The notes beneath the pieces are model-generated. The model worked only from the letters and a program-made list of their open reading frames with translations. It was not told where the DNA came from and did no database searches. DNA of 39,468 bases from Kribbella albertanoniae. Lineage in GTDB: Bacteria; Actinomycetota; Actinomycetes; Propionibacteriales; Kribbellaceae. The DNA is taken from contig NZ_SMKA01000044.1 in NCBI RefSeq assembly GCF_004348455.1, positions 1 to 39,468 on the forward strand. The letters run 5' to 3'. This document shows positions 8,452-16,135 of the stretch, piece by piece (position 1 is the first letter of the stretch; every line of letters starts with the position of its first letter). The translations under genes and the position numbers were made by a program.

Positions 8452-8718
8452 TCAGCTGCCGGTGGCTTGGGCGATGGCTTGGCGGTTTTTCTGGACTGCG
8501 GTGGAGGCGTTGTTGAGGTCTGTTTCGATGTTGGTGATGTTTTTCTGGCACTGCTGCCAGGCGACGCGGAAGTCGTCGGCGTACTTGCCCTTCCAGGTGG
8601 TGCTGCTGACGACCTTGGTGGAGGCGGTCTTGAGCTGGCCGAGTTCGTTCTTGAAGGCTTCGAGCTTGGCCTTCAGGGCGTCCATTTCCGGCAGGCTACC
8701 GCCGACCATGTCGTTCAT
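8452..8718 (-). CDS. WXG100 family (ESAT-6-like) protein
   Basis: The 88-residue product has the length and plan of WXG100 proteins: a helix (ALKAKLEAFKNELGQLKT), the turn WKG at about residues 42-44 (TTWKGKYADDF), then a second helix with evenly spaced polar residues (QCQKNITNIETDLNNAST). Proteins of this family form helical hairpin dimers and leave the cell through type VII secretion without a signal peptide, guided by the EccC/FtsK ATPase. Such an ATPase ends at base 684. ATG at 8718 has GAGGA upstream. The gene lies 38 bases after the secreted-protein gene at 8757-9671 and is probably the last gene of that three-gene unit. The usual C-terminal YxxxD/E export signal is not evident, so a partner may supply it. 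Confidence 0.88.
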   Translation of the reverse strand: MNDMVGGSLPEMDALKAKLEAFKNELGQLKTASTKVVSSTTWKGKYADDFRVAWQQCQKNITNIETDLNNASTAVQKNRQAIAQATGS

Positions 8719-8756
8719 CGGTTCCTCGCTTCGCTTCTGTGGTTGACGTCTGCTGG

Positions 8757-9671
8757 TTAGCGGACGACGGTCTGGCGTTCTTTGACGGTGATGGGAAGAG
8801 TGGCTGTGTTGGTGGGGCCTTGGATGTCGTCCTGCTCAACGCCGCCGAGCTGCCATTTGACTGTCCAGTTCATGGCGGCGGTGAGGGTGTAGGTGCCGGC
8901 GCTGGTGTAGGTGACGGTGCAGGCGTCGGCGGCGTTGGCGTCGGGTGAATAGGGGATGCCGATGCCGGCGCAGGTGGGCTGGTCGGCGCCGTTGCCGGGG
9001 TCGATGGCGAAGTCGGGGACGATCTGCCATTCGAGGGCGTAGCCGAACAGGCTGATGGTTTTGGCTTGTGGCTTGTACGTCGCCGGGTCGTACTGGCCGT
9101 TGGCGTTGGTGAGCCAGATCCAGGTGGGGAAGTTGACCTTGTTGTGGCCGGCTTTGGGGTTCACCGCGAGGTGGGTTTCGGGGAACGGGATGGTGCCGGC
9201 GATGTAGTACATGACTTGTTCGGCGGTCGGGCGAGTTTCGGGTGGGGTCTTGAAGAACTCGAACCTGATGCCGGCGCGGCGCATCCACTCGTTGCGTTTG
9301 ATGTTGTCGAAGTCGTCCCAGCCGGCCATCTCGGCTTCGAACTTTTCGAGGGTGTCGAACTCGCCGAAGCGGCAGTAGTGGGCGTACCACTGGCCGTCCG
9401 GGCCGGCTACGGGTTCGCCGGGCAGGGGTACGTAGTCGGGCTGGGGTACCCAAACGCACAAGGGTGGTTTCCCACCCTTGGTCCACTTCGTCTTGTCGGT
9501 CCCCCCGGGCTTCTTTGTGCCGCGCGGACACTGCAGGTTGCCATTCGCCCGCGTACCGGTGGCATTCATCGAGGGGACGCAATCGGGGGTCCCAGCGTCG
9601 GCAGTGCCGGAGGCGATCTGAAGGCTCGCAACGAGAAGGGCTGCTGCAGCGGCCGCGGTCAGCCGGTTCAC
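8757..9671 (-). CDS. Secreted protein of unknown function
   Basis: The chosen start is GTG at 9671, which overlaps the stop of the upstream lipoprotein gene as GTGA. ATG at 9680 (three codons earlier) is possible, but neither has a clear ribosome binding site. The 304-residue product begins with a standard signal peptide (NRLTAAAAAALLVASLQIASG) and is then rich in Cys, Trp and Pro (for example CVPSMN, LQCPRG, LCVWVPQPDY, YAHYCRFGEF). The C-terminal half looks beta-sandwich-like (DACTVTYTSAGTYTLTAAMNWTVKW), similar to PKD or immunoglobulin-like folds. Three Cys pairs could be disulfides. I do not recognise the family. It is probably co-expressed with the lipoprotein upstream and the WXG100 protein downstream. 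Confidence 0.75.
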   Translation of the reverse strand: MNRLTAAAAAALLVASLQIASGTADAGTPDCVPSMNATGTRANGNLQCPRGTKKPGGTDKTKWTKGGKPPLCVWVPQPDYVPLPGEPVAGPDGQWYAHYCRFGEFDTLEKFEAEMAGWDDFDNIKRNEWMRRAGIRFEFFKTPPETRPTAEQVMYYIAGTIPFPETHLAVNPKAGHNKVNFPTWIWLTNANGQYDPATYKPQAKTISLFGYALEWQIVPDFAIDPGNGADQPTCAGIGIPYSPDANAADACTVTYTSAGTYTLTAAMNWTVKWQLGGVEQDDIQGPTNTATLPITVKERQTVVR

Positions 9672-10237
9672 TTGGTGCATCCGTAGGAGGCCGGCTCCGC
9701 GCGGGTGTCGAAAACCATCCACTTGCCTTTGATGAGCTTGAGTTTGTCGATCCGGGTGAGTTTGCCGCCGGGTTCCGCGATGTTCTTGCCGGTTTTGCGG
9801 CTGACGGCGGTGTACTGGTCGTCGACGCAGGCGGTCACGGTGCTGATCTGGGGCTTGGCGCTCAGCGACAGGTCGCTGATGCGGGACTCGATCAGGCGCA
9901 TGTTGCCAGTGACCTTGGCCCGGTGGATCCCCTTGAAGAGGTTCATCTGATTCTTGACCGTCTCGAGGCCGCCTTCGGTCATGTACTTCTCGTAGGGATA
10001 GGTGACACCGCCTTCGCGGTAGCCCTTGTCGAGCGCGACGATGAACGCCGCATAGGCGGCCAGGACCTGGGTTTTGGCCGTTGCGGTGGGGTCGGCCTTC
10101 GTCGGAGTCGGGGTGGGTGTGGAGGTTGGGACCGCTGGGGTGCTCGCGGTGGCTGCGGCGGGCTTGGTGTCGCTGCCGCAGGCTGCGAGGGACAGGAGGA
10201 GGGCTCCTGCTGTCACGGTCGCGCCGAACCTGTTCAC
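9668..10237 (-). CDS. Putative secreted lipoprotein, NTF2-like pattern
   Basis: The GTG at 10237 is chosen because GGGGAGG lies six bases upstream and the product then begins with a signal peptide and lipobox LAAC (Cys at about residue 20). Longer frames upstream lack this logic. The 189-residue lipoprotein has a Thr/Pro/Ala linker, helices (VLAAYAAFIVALDKGY), a charged region and beta-rich sequence with two Cys residues, one in TACVDDQY and one near the C-terminus. The same arrangement occurs in the lipoprotein at 2198-2839, so they are probably distant paralogs. It is the first gene of a unit with the secreted protein and WXG100 protein, divergent from the Tad pilus operon. No enzymatic function is recognised. 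Confidence 0.8.
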   Translation of the reverse strand: MNRFGATVTAGALLLSLAACGSDTKPAAATASTPAVPTSTPTPTPTKADPTATAKTQVLAAYAAFIVALDKGYREGGVTYPYEKYMTEGGLETVKNQMNLFKGIHRAKVTGNMRLIESRISDLSLSAKPQISTVTACVDDQYTAVSRKTGKNIAEPGGKLTRIDKLKLIKGKWMVFDTRAEPASYGCTK

Positions 10238-10274
10238 GTACTGCCTCCCCGAAAAAGTCTGATACAAACAGGTG

Positions 10275-10280
10275 ATTCTA
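10275..10280 (-). promoter_or_regulatory. Possible -10 element of the lipoprotein-WXG100 unit
   Basis: On the minus strand this reads TAGAAT, a fair match to the TANNNT -10 consensus, 38 bases before the GTG at 10237. No convincing -35 hexamer stands at the ideal distance. A perfect inverted repeat lies 32 bases upstream. Confidence 0.35.
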
Positions 10281-10311
10281 GGTGACAGAAGGTCCCGAAG
10301 CGATCGCTGGA

Positions 10312-10331
10312 AGTTGCAGGAACGTGCAACT
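10312..10331. promoter_or_regulatory. Perfect inverted repeat in divergent promoter region
   Basis: AGTTGCA and TGCAACT flank six bases (GGAACG), forming a 7+7 dyad between the minus-strand lipoprotein unit and the plus-strand Tad operon. It fits the size of an operator for a dimeric regulator. Fifteen bases of it (10314-10328) recur exactly at 4901-4915, at the start of the WXG-like gene. Confidence 0.45.
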
Positions 10332-10363
10332 GTTGGTGATCGATTGCCGACCGACTGTCGGGA

Positions 10364-10369
10364 TAGGGT
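10364..10369 (+). promoter_or_regulatory. Possible -10 element of the Tad operon
   Basis: TAGGGT matches TANNNT and stands about 76 bases before the ATG at 10446. TTGCCG upstream could act as a -35 but the spacing is short (14 bases), so the call is weak. Confidence 0.25.
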
Positions 10370-10445
10370 TAGCGCTACGCCGGGCGGGGGCGGGTGAGGA
10401 TCTCTTGTGGACATAGCCCGCTTGATGTTTTGAGGAGAGCGGTAG

Positions 10446-11171
10446 ATGTCCAGCACAGCCGGCACTGAGTCGGTCGATCGGCAGCGTCAGCGTGCCCAAC
10501 GGTCAGCAGGTGGAGCGGGTGGTTCGTCCCGGCTTCCGGCCGCGCCCAAGCGGCGGCGGCCCGCGGTTGCGGCGCTCGCCGCGCTTCTGGTGGTCGGCGG
10601 TGCGCTGATCGCCGGGCTGCTCGCGGTCCGGATGGACGAGCGGCAGTCGTATCTGCAGGTGTCCCGGGACATCGCGGCCGGCGAGAGGATCGAGCGCGGT
10701 GATCTGACGGTGACCCGGGTCGCCGCGGACGTGCCCGGTCTGATCGAGCAGTCCCAGGCCGGCGTGGCGATCGGCAAGTACATGAAGGTCGCGTTCAGCA
10801 AGGGACAGCTGCTGGACTCGAGGTCGCTGAGCGACCGCGCCCCGTTGCAGGACAACACGGCCGCCGTTGGTATCACCCTGGCCGAGGGCCGGTATCCGGC
10901 CGGCGGCCTGGCTCCCGGGGACCAGGTCAGGTTGGTCCGGATCGGCGCGGTCTCGACACCCGGTGCGGTGATCGGCAACGCCGTCGTCCTCGCCGTCAAA
11001 GCGCCGGCCGACAAGGGCTCCGGCCTCGGAAGCAAATCCTCGTCGTCCGAGACGCAGACCCTGACGGTGGTGGTCGACGAGACCTTGGTCACCGCCGTGG
11101 CCGATGCCTCAGGCAACAACAAGATTGCGGTCGCGCTCCTCAAGAGCGGGACGTCGCTGAAGGGGCGATAG
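10446..11171 (+). CDS. SAF-domain protein, CpaB/RcpC-like Tad pilus assembly factor
   Basis: ATG at 10446 follows GAGGAGA at good spacing. The 241-residue protein has a basic cytoplasmic N-terminus (PKRRRP), one transmembrane helix at about 40-61 and a SAF domain at about 69-131 (VSRDIAAGERIERGDLT), followed by beta-rich sequence. SAF-domain proteins of the CpaB/RcpC type act at the cell surface in Flp/Tad pilus assembly; in Gram-positive bacteria, which lack an outer membrane secretin, their exact role is unclear. It opens an operon of overlapping genes that continues through tadA, tadB and tadC. The stop overlaps the next start by one base. Confidence 0.8.
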   Translation: MSSTAGTESVDRQRQRAQRSAGGAGGSSRLPAAPKRRRPAVAALAALLVVGGALIAGLLAVRMDERQSYLQVSRDIAAGERIERGDLTVTRVAADVPGLIEQSQAGVAIGKYMKVAFSKGQLLDSRSLSDRAPLQDNTAAVGITLAEGRYPAGGLAPGDQVRLVRIGAVSTPGAVIGNAVVLAVKAPADKGSGLGSKSSSSETQTLTVVVDETLVTAVADASGNNKIAVALLKSGTSLKGR

Positions 11172-11971
11172 TGGGTCTCTACGTCCTCGCCGCCGCGAAG
11201 GGTTCGCCGGGCGTCACCACCTCGGCGGTCGTGCTGTCCGGCATCTGGCCGGGGGAGCCGATCCTGGCGGATCTCGATCCGGCCGGTGGTGACATCGCGC
11301 TGCGGTACCGCGACACCTCGGGCGTGCCGCTCGACCCGAATCGCGGTCTGCTGTCGCTCGGAGCCGCAGTACGGCGTGGTGCGGCCGAGGTGCAGTTGTC
11401 CGATCACGTCCAGCAGATCTCCGGCGGTCTCGAGGTTCTGACCGGCGTGACGTCACCTGATCAGGTGCAGGGCCTCGGCTCGACCTGGCAGCACCTCGCG
11501 AAGTCGCTCCGTTCGGTTCCCGGCCGCGATGTCCTGGCCGACTGCGGTCGACTGGCGCCTGGTGCGGTCACCATGCCGGTGCTGCAGAGCGCGGATGCGG
11601 TGCTGATGCTGGCCCGGCCGACGCTCGAGGGCCTGTCCCACCTGCGCGAGCTGATCCGCGGCCTGTCCGAGATGCTGAAACTCGGTGGGTACGACGGAGT
11701 GCCCGTCGGAGTCGCTCTGATCACGTCGTACCGCGATGCCCGGACAGCCACGGACGTGCAGTCGATCCTCGATCAAGCCGGCCTACGGACGTCCGTGCTC
11801 GGCATCCTGGCCGAGGACGACAAGGCGGCTGCCGCGATCCGCACCGGCGACGGCCGCCGGGCCAGGCAGTCTCTGCTGACTCGATCAGCGGCAGAGATCG
11901 GCGAGCGGCTTCGCCGGCTGGGCCACGATCGCGCCGGTGCCCAGACGGCAGTTGCCCAGGGGAGTGTCTGA
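11171..11971 (+). CDS. TadZ/CpaE-like ParA-superfamily protein
   Basis: The 266-residue product starts at GTG, overlapping the previous stop by one base. It resembles the MinD/ParA superfamily: an N-terminal strand followed by AAKGSPGVTTSA, then ILADLDPAGGD, the usual position of the switch Asp. The Walker A is atypical: the deviant-type Lys is present (residue 10), but the usual P-loop Lys is Val15. TadZ proteins are often atypical in this way and mark the cell-pole site of pilus assembly rather than acting as standard ATPases. It stands between the SAF protein and TadA, the usual place for TadZ in such operons. The gene ends one base into the TadA start. Confidence 0.8.
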   Translation: MGLYVLAAAKGSPGVTTSAVVLSGIWPGEPILADLDPAGGDIALRYRDTSGVPLDPNRGLLSLGAAVRRGAAEVQLSDHVQQISGGLEVLTGVTSPDQVQGLGSTWQHLAKSLRSVPGRDVLADCGRLAPGAVTMPVLQSADAVLMLARPTLEGLSHLRELIRGLSEMLKLGGYDGVPVGVALITSYRDARTATDVQSILDQAGLRTSVLGILAEDDKAAAAIRTGDGRRARQSLLTRSAAEIGERLRRLGHDRAGAQTAVAQGSV

Positions 11972-13278
11972 TGGATCAGTCGCTGGTGCGCAGCCTGCGC
12001 GAACAGGTCGCCGAGATCCTCGCCCGGCAGCGGCGTGAGGACACGGCCAACGGCCTGCCGCAGATGACCGCGGAGGACGAGCGCCAGTTCGCCCGGGCCG
12101 TAGTCGCGCGAGTGCTGGAGGACCACGCTCGCTCGGAGCTCGCGGCCGGCCGGACGCCGCCGAGCGCGAGTGACGAACAAGACCTTGCCGACGGCATCCA
12201 TGCCGCTCTCTTCGGTGTCGGCCGGCTGCAGCCGTTGCTCGATGATCCGATGGTGGAGAACGTCGACATCAACGGCTGCGACCGGGTCTTCATCGGGTAC
12301 GCCGACGGTCGTGAGGAACGCGGAATCCCGGTCGCGGAGAACGACGACGAACTGGTCGAGCTGATCCAGACGCTCGCCGCGTACTCGGGCCTCGCCAGCC
12401 GTCCGTTCGATGCGGCGAACCCTCAACTCGACCTGCGGTTGCCCGACGGCAGCCGGTTGTCCGCGCTGATGGGCGTGGTGGCCCGGCCGTCACTGTCGAT
12501 CCGCCGGGCTCGGTTGTCCCGCGTCAGCCTGGAGAGTCTGATCGAGCACGGCACGATCAGTATGGAGCTGGCCGCGTTCCTGTCGGCCGCCGTCCGGGCT
12601 CGGAAGAACATCATGATCGCCGGTGCGACCAACGCCGGAAAGACGACGCTGCTGCGAGCCCTGGCGAACGAGATTCCGCCGGAGGAGCGACTCATCACCG
12701 TCGAGCGGGCGCTGGAGCTCGGCCTCGGTGAGTTCGAGGACCTGCACCCCAACGTGCTGGCAATGGAGGAGCGACTGCCGAACTCCGAGGGCCAGGGCGC
12801 GATCGTGATGGGCGAGCTGGTACGGCGGAGTCTGCGGATGAACCCGAGCCGGGTGATCGTCGGTGAGGTGCTGGGCGACGAGATCGTCACGATGCTGAAC
12901 GCGATGAGCCAGGGGAACGACGGCTCGCTGTCGACGATCCACTCGAACTCCTCGCTCGAGGTGTTCAACCGGATCTGCACCTATGCGATCCAGTCCGCCG
13001 AGCGGCTCCCGGCCGATGCCACGATGATGCTGATCGCCGGTGCGATCGACTTCGTCGTGTTCGTTGAGCGGCGCAACGAGTTCGCGCAGGGTGGTGCGCT
13101 GCGCCGGGTCGTCACCTCGGTGCGCGAGGTCAACGGTGTCGACGGGCGGGTGCTGTCGAGCGAGGTATTTGCCGAAGGCACCGATGGCATCGCCGTACCG
13201 GCGGCTCCGATCGCCTGTATGGCGGAGCTTCAGGCTGTCGGATACCGGGCGAGCGCGCCTGCGGGGTGGGCGACGTGA
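11971..13278 (+). CDS. tadA: TadA/CpaF-type pilus assembly ATPase
   Basis: The 435-residue protein is a secretion ATPase of the type II/IV family that powers Flp pilus extension from the inner face of the membrane. An N-terminal helical domain (about 1-90) is followed by the CpaF-type domain (MVENVDINGCDRVFI). Then comes Walker A GATNAGKT at residues 218-225, an Asp-box region (ERALELGLGEFEDLHPN), Walker B RVIVGEVLGDE at about 292-302, and the His box STIHSNS. All expected motifs are present and the length is normal. Its start overlaps the TadZ stop by one base, and TadB begins inside its last codons, so the complex is likely made from one transcript. Confidence 0.93.
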   Translation: MDQSLVRSLREQVAEILARQRREDTANGLPQMTAEDERQFARAVVARVLEDHARSELAAGRTPPSASDEQDLADGIHAALFGVGRLQPLLDDPMVENVDINGCDRVFIGYADGREERGIPVAENDDELVELIQTLAAYSGLASRPFDAANPQLDLRLPDGSRLSALMGVVARPSLSIRRARLSRVSLESLIEHGTISMELAAFLSAAVRARKNIMIAGATNAGKTTLLRALANEIPPEERLITVERALELGLGEFEDLHPNVLAMEERLPNSEGQGAIVMGELVRRSLRMNPSRVIVGEVLGDEIVTMLNAMSQGNDGSLSTIHSNSSLEVFNRICTYAIQSAERLPADATMMLIAGAIDFVVFVERRNEFAQGGALRRVVTSVREVNGVDGRVLSSEVFAEGTDGIAVPAAPIACMAELQAVGYRASAPAGWAT

Positions 13279-14165
13279 GTACGCCGTCCGTGACGCTGCT
13301 GCTGATCGTCGTGGCTGGTGCCGTGGCGGGTGGTGCGCTATTGATGCTGGTCCTGGCGCTGATCCCGCGTGCCGAGTCGACCGAGGTGAAGGCACCGTCG
13401 GCCCTGCTCGGCACAGTTCGCCGAGCTGGTCTGCGGCTGCCGATCGCCATCGGTGCCGGTCTGCTGATCCTGCTCCTGACCAGGTGGCCGGTCGCTGCGA
13501 TCGCTGCCGGGGTGCTGGTCTTCGCCTGGCCGATGCTGTTCGGCGGTTCGCAGCAGGAGCGGGTGGCGATCGCCCGCCTCGAGGGCGTGGCGAACTGGAC
13601 GGAGTCCTTGCGAGACACCGTGGCCGGTGCTGTTGGTCTCGAGCAGGCGATCCCGGCGACCGCGTACGCCGCGTCCCCGGCGATCGTGAAGGAGCTGTCG
13701 GCGCTGGCAGACCGGCTCAGAGTGCGGGTTCCGCTGGGACAGGCACTGCAGCGGTTCGCCGACGAGATGGACGACTCGAGTGTCGACCTGATCGTCGCCA
13801 CCTTGATTCTGAACTCCCGGTTGCGAGGTCCTGGCCTGCGCGAGGTGCTGACTTCGCTGGCCGACTCTGCCCGGGCCGAGCTCGACATGCGGCAGCGGGT
13901 CAGCGCAGGTCGCCGGGGTACTCGCCGGAGCGTGCGGATCGTGATCGGGGTCGCCCTCCTCTTCGTCTTCGGGCTGTCGATCCTGAACCGGCCCTACGTC
14001 GAGCCGTATTCGACGCCGATCGGGCAGGTCGTTCTGCTGGTGATCCTGGGTCTCTACGCGCTCGGCTTCATCTGGCTGCGGCGGCTCGCGGCCTTCGAGA
14101 CTCCGGAACGCTTCCTGCACGCCCGGGACCGGTTGCCCGACGTCGACGGTGGGATCCGTCGATGA
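13275..14165 (+). CDS. tadB: TadB-type pilus assembly membrane protein
   Basis: GTG at 13275 gives a GTGA overlap with the tadA stop and is preferred; a GTG three codons earlier (13266) is also in frame. The 296-residue protein has the type II secretion F (T2SSF) plan: two N-terminal membrane helices, a cytoplasmic helical domain (ALADRLRVRVPLGQALQRFA) and two C-terminal helices. In Tad systems TadB and TadC form the membrane platform on which the TadA ATPase acts. It overlaps tadC by four bases (ATGA). The cytoplasmic part contains the LRGPGLREVLTSLADSAR segment typical of the family. Confidence 0.88.
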   Translation: MSTPSVTLLLIVVAGAVAGGALLMLVLALIPRAESTEVKAPSALLGTVRRAGLRLPIAIGAGLLILLLTRWPVAAIAAGVLVFAWPMLFGGSQQERVAIARLEGVANWTESLRDTVAGAVGLEQAIPATAYAASPAIVKELSALADRLRVRVPLGQALQRFADEMDDSSVDLIVATLILNSRLRGPGLREVLTSLADSARAELDMRQRVSAGRRGTRRSVRIVIGVALLFVFGLSILNRPYVEPYSTPIGQVVLLVILGLYALGFIWLRRLAAFETPERFLHARDRLPDVDGGIRR

Positions 14166-15079
14166 CGCTGATCATGGTGTGCGGTGCGATCGTCGGCGCG
14201 GGACTGTTCGTCGCGCTGCGGATGATCGACCGGTCCGCGCCGGCCGGCCCGGTCGCGCTAGCACAGCTGGACCGGGACCGGCGCCGGTTCACCCGGGAGC
14301 TCAGCCTCACCGCGGACCGCCGGCACCAGGCCGAATCGCTGCGGATGCGCCGCCTGGGAACGAATCTGCGCCGGCTCCTGGAGTCCCGCGGGGTTCAGGT
14401 CCCGGCATCGGTTCGCGCAGATCTCGGCGTCGCCGGCCGCTCGCTGGAGGCGCATTTGGCCACCAGCCTGATGTCCGGGGTCGCCGGGTTCTTCTCGCCG
14501 ATCCTGCTGCTCGCGCCGGTCAGCCTGGTCACCGGTGGCGTACCGGTGGTCATTCCGATCTGGTTGTCGTTGATCGGAGCCCTGCTCGGGCTGGTGGTCC
14601 CGACGACCCAGTTGCGGACCGTGGCCGCTGACCGTCGCCGCGATTTCCGGCATGTCCTGAGCGCCTTCCTCGATCTGGTCGCGATGAACCTGGCCGGTGG
14701 CCGTGGTGTTCCGGAGGCGCTGTCGTCGGCCGCCGGGATCAGCGACGGCTGGGCGTTCGTCCGGATCCGGGACACTCTCGAGACCGCTCGCTTGCAGGGC
14801 ATCACGCCGTGGGCGGCCCTCGGCGAGCTCGGCGAGGAGCTGTCCGTCGACGAGTTGCGGGACCTGGCCACCGCGCTGGCCCTGGTCGCCGAGGACGGCG
14901 CCAAGGTCCGGGAGTCCCTGGCGGCCCGGGCCACGTCGATGCGTCGGCGCGAACTGGCCGACACCGAAGGCCGGGCGCAGACCCAGTCGCAGTCGATGCT
15001 GATGGCGCAGATGCTGCTCGCCATCGGCTTCCTGATCTTTTTGGCTTACCCGGCGGTTTCCCGGGTGATGGGGTTCTGA
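14162..15079 (+). CDS. tadC: TadC-type pilus assembly membrane protein
   Basis: The ATG at 14162 overlaps the tadB stop as ATGA; although the frame stays open far upstream, this is the sensible start. The 305-residue product has an N-terminal membrane helix, a basic cytoplasmic stretch, two further helices at about 100-150 and a T2SSF domain (HVLSAFLDLVAMNLAGGRGV, ALALVAEDGAKVRESLAARA). It ends with a last helix (AQMLLAIGFLIFLAYPAVSR). It pairs with TadB as the second platform protein. A 40-base gap with its own strong ribosome binding site follows before the pilin gene, allowing higher pilin translation. Confidence 0.88.
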   Translation: MTLIMVCGAIVGAGLFVALRMIDRSAPAGPVALAQLDRDRRRFTRELSLTADRRHQAESLRMRRLGTNLRRLLESRGVQVPASVRADLGVAGRSLEAHLATSLMSGVAGFFSPILLLAPVSLVTGGVPVVIPIWLSLIGALLGLVVPTTQLRTVAADRRRDFRHVLSAFLDLVAMNLAGGRGVPEALSSAAGISDGWAFVRIRDTLETARLQGITPWAALGELGEELSVDELRDLATALALVAEDGAKVRESLAARATSMRRRELADTEGRAQTQSQSMLMAQMLLAIGFLIFLAYPAVSRVMGF

Positions 15080-15119
15080 CCCGGACTCCGGATCGAACCG
15101 TTCACAGGAAGGAAGAACA

Positions 15120-15320
15120 ATGAAGAACTCGATGCACCTGGAGCTGGTCCGGGTCCTGATCGGTGCTCGGCTCGAGCGGGCCCGCAGGACCGAGCAGGGC
15201 GTGTCCGCGGTGGAGTGGGTGCTGATCTCGGCAGCAGTTGCCGGGATCGCGATCGCCGTCGGCATCATTCTCTACAACCGGCTGACCGGTAAGGCCAACG
15301 ACCTCGAGCTCGGCGACTGA
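15120..15320 (+). CDS. flp: Flp-type major pilin precursor
   Basis: ATG at 15120 is preceded by GGAAGGA. The 66-residue product has a hydrophilic leader with Arg residues, then the prepilin cleavage site EQG|VSAVEWVLIS, with Glu at +5 of the mature chain, and a 20-residue hydrophobic helix. This is the standard form of Flp/Tad pilins, which a TadV/CpaA prepilin peptidase cleaves after Gly before assembly. The mature pilin would have about 38 residues. The gene stands where the pilin is usual in actinobacterial Tad operons, right after tadC. The peptidase is not encoded in the window. Confidence 0.85.
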   Translation: MKNSMHLELVRVLIGARLERARRTEQGVSAVEWVLISAAVAGIAIAVGIILYNRLTGKANDLELGD

Positions 15321-15339
15321 TCGCGGGGGACCAGAACAC

Positions 15340-15735
15340 ATGAAGATGCGGCATCGGCGGCGGACCGAGCGTGGGGTGAGCACGATCGAGCTCGTCATCT
15401 ACGCGCCGTTGCTGATGCTGATGATCTTCCTGGCCATCCAGTTCGCGCTGATCTATCTCGGCAATCAGGCAGCCTCCTCGGCGGCGCGGGAGGCGGCCCG
15501 TACGGCGCGGACCACGCTGGACCGGGACGCGGCCGCGGCAGCAGGAACGGCGTACACGGAGAAGATCGGCAAAGGCATCCTCGAGGACGTCACGGTGACC
15601 GTCGAGCCGGTCGGCGAGCACGAGGTCCGGGTGGTGGTGACCGGGCATGCCCTGAAAATCACCCCGTTCCTGAACCCACCGACCGTGTCGCAGTCGGTGC
15701 AGGGCCCGTTGGAGGAGTTCCGTGAACCCGAGTGA
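15340..15735 (+). CDS. TadE-like prepilin-type protein
   Basis: The 131-residue protein has a short basic leader followed by ERG|VSTIELVIYAP, a class IVb prepilin-like site with Glu at +5, and one long hydrophobic helix. The rest is an exposed domain with AAREAARTARTT, the Ala/Arg pattern typical of TadE. TadE and TadF are pseudopilins needed for Flp pilus assembly, cleaved like the pilin. ATG at 15340 has GGGGGA upstream. The next gene starts 14 bases before this one ends, which implies translational coupling. Confidence 0.82.
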   Translation: MKMRHRRRTERGVSTIELVIYAPLLMLMIFLAIQFALIYLGNQAASSAAREAARTARTTLDRDAAAAAGTAYTEKIGKGILEDVTVTVEPVGEHEVRVVVTGHALKITPFLNPPTVSQSVQGPLEEFREPE

Positions 15736-16135
15736 GCGAGAGCGCGGGTCGATGGCCGTCGAGATGGTCATCCTCGCGCCGGTGATGATGGCGTTCGTCC
15801 TCCTGGTGGTCGCCTGCGGCCGGTACGTCGCGGTCCGGGGCGACATCGAGGCCGCCAGCCGGGACGCCGTCCGGGCGGCTTCGCTGGAGCGGTCGGCCGG
15901 GAAGGGCACCGCGGCCGCGGATCGGGTCGCCGCAGTCGCCGTCGAACACCCGGAGCGGTGCGCTCCGGCCGAGCTCACCGGTGATTTCGTTGCCGGTGGC
16001 ACCATTACCATCACGATCACCTGCGACGTGTCGTACGCCGGTCTCGGGCTGCTCGGTCTGCCCGGCTCGAAACGAGTGAGCGTCAGTAGCTCGGCGCCCA
16101 TGGACACCCATAAGGAATTCGATGCGCAGCCGTGA
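15722..16135 (+). CDS. TadE/TadF-like prepilin-type protein
   Basis: GTG at 15722 lies inside the end of the previous gene and has GGAGGA five bases upstream. The 137-residue product shows the site ERG|SMAVEMVILAP with Glu at +5, a hydrophobic helix, then DIEAASRDAVRAAS, again the TadE-like Ala/Arg helix, and a beta-rich domain with two Cys residues (ERCAPAEL and ITCDVSY) that may form a disulfide. It is the second of three minor prepilin-like proteins in a row. Its stop lies 14 bases inside the next gene, the same overlap as with the gene before. Confidence 0.8.
   Translation: MNPSERERGSMAVEMVILAPVMMAFVLLVVACGRYVAVRGDIEAASRDAVRAASLERSAGKGTAAADRVAAVAVEHPERCAPAELTGDFVAGGTITITITCDVSYAGLGLLGLPGSKRVSVSSSAPMDTHKEFDAQP

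Noticed and set aside
13040..14161. Long upstream extension of the tadC frame
   Set aside because: It overlaps tadA and tadB in another frame and is Arg/Gly-rich; the ATGA overlap at 14162 gives a normal TadC.
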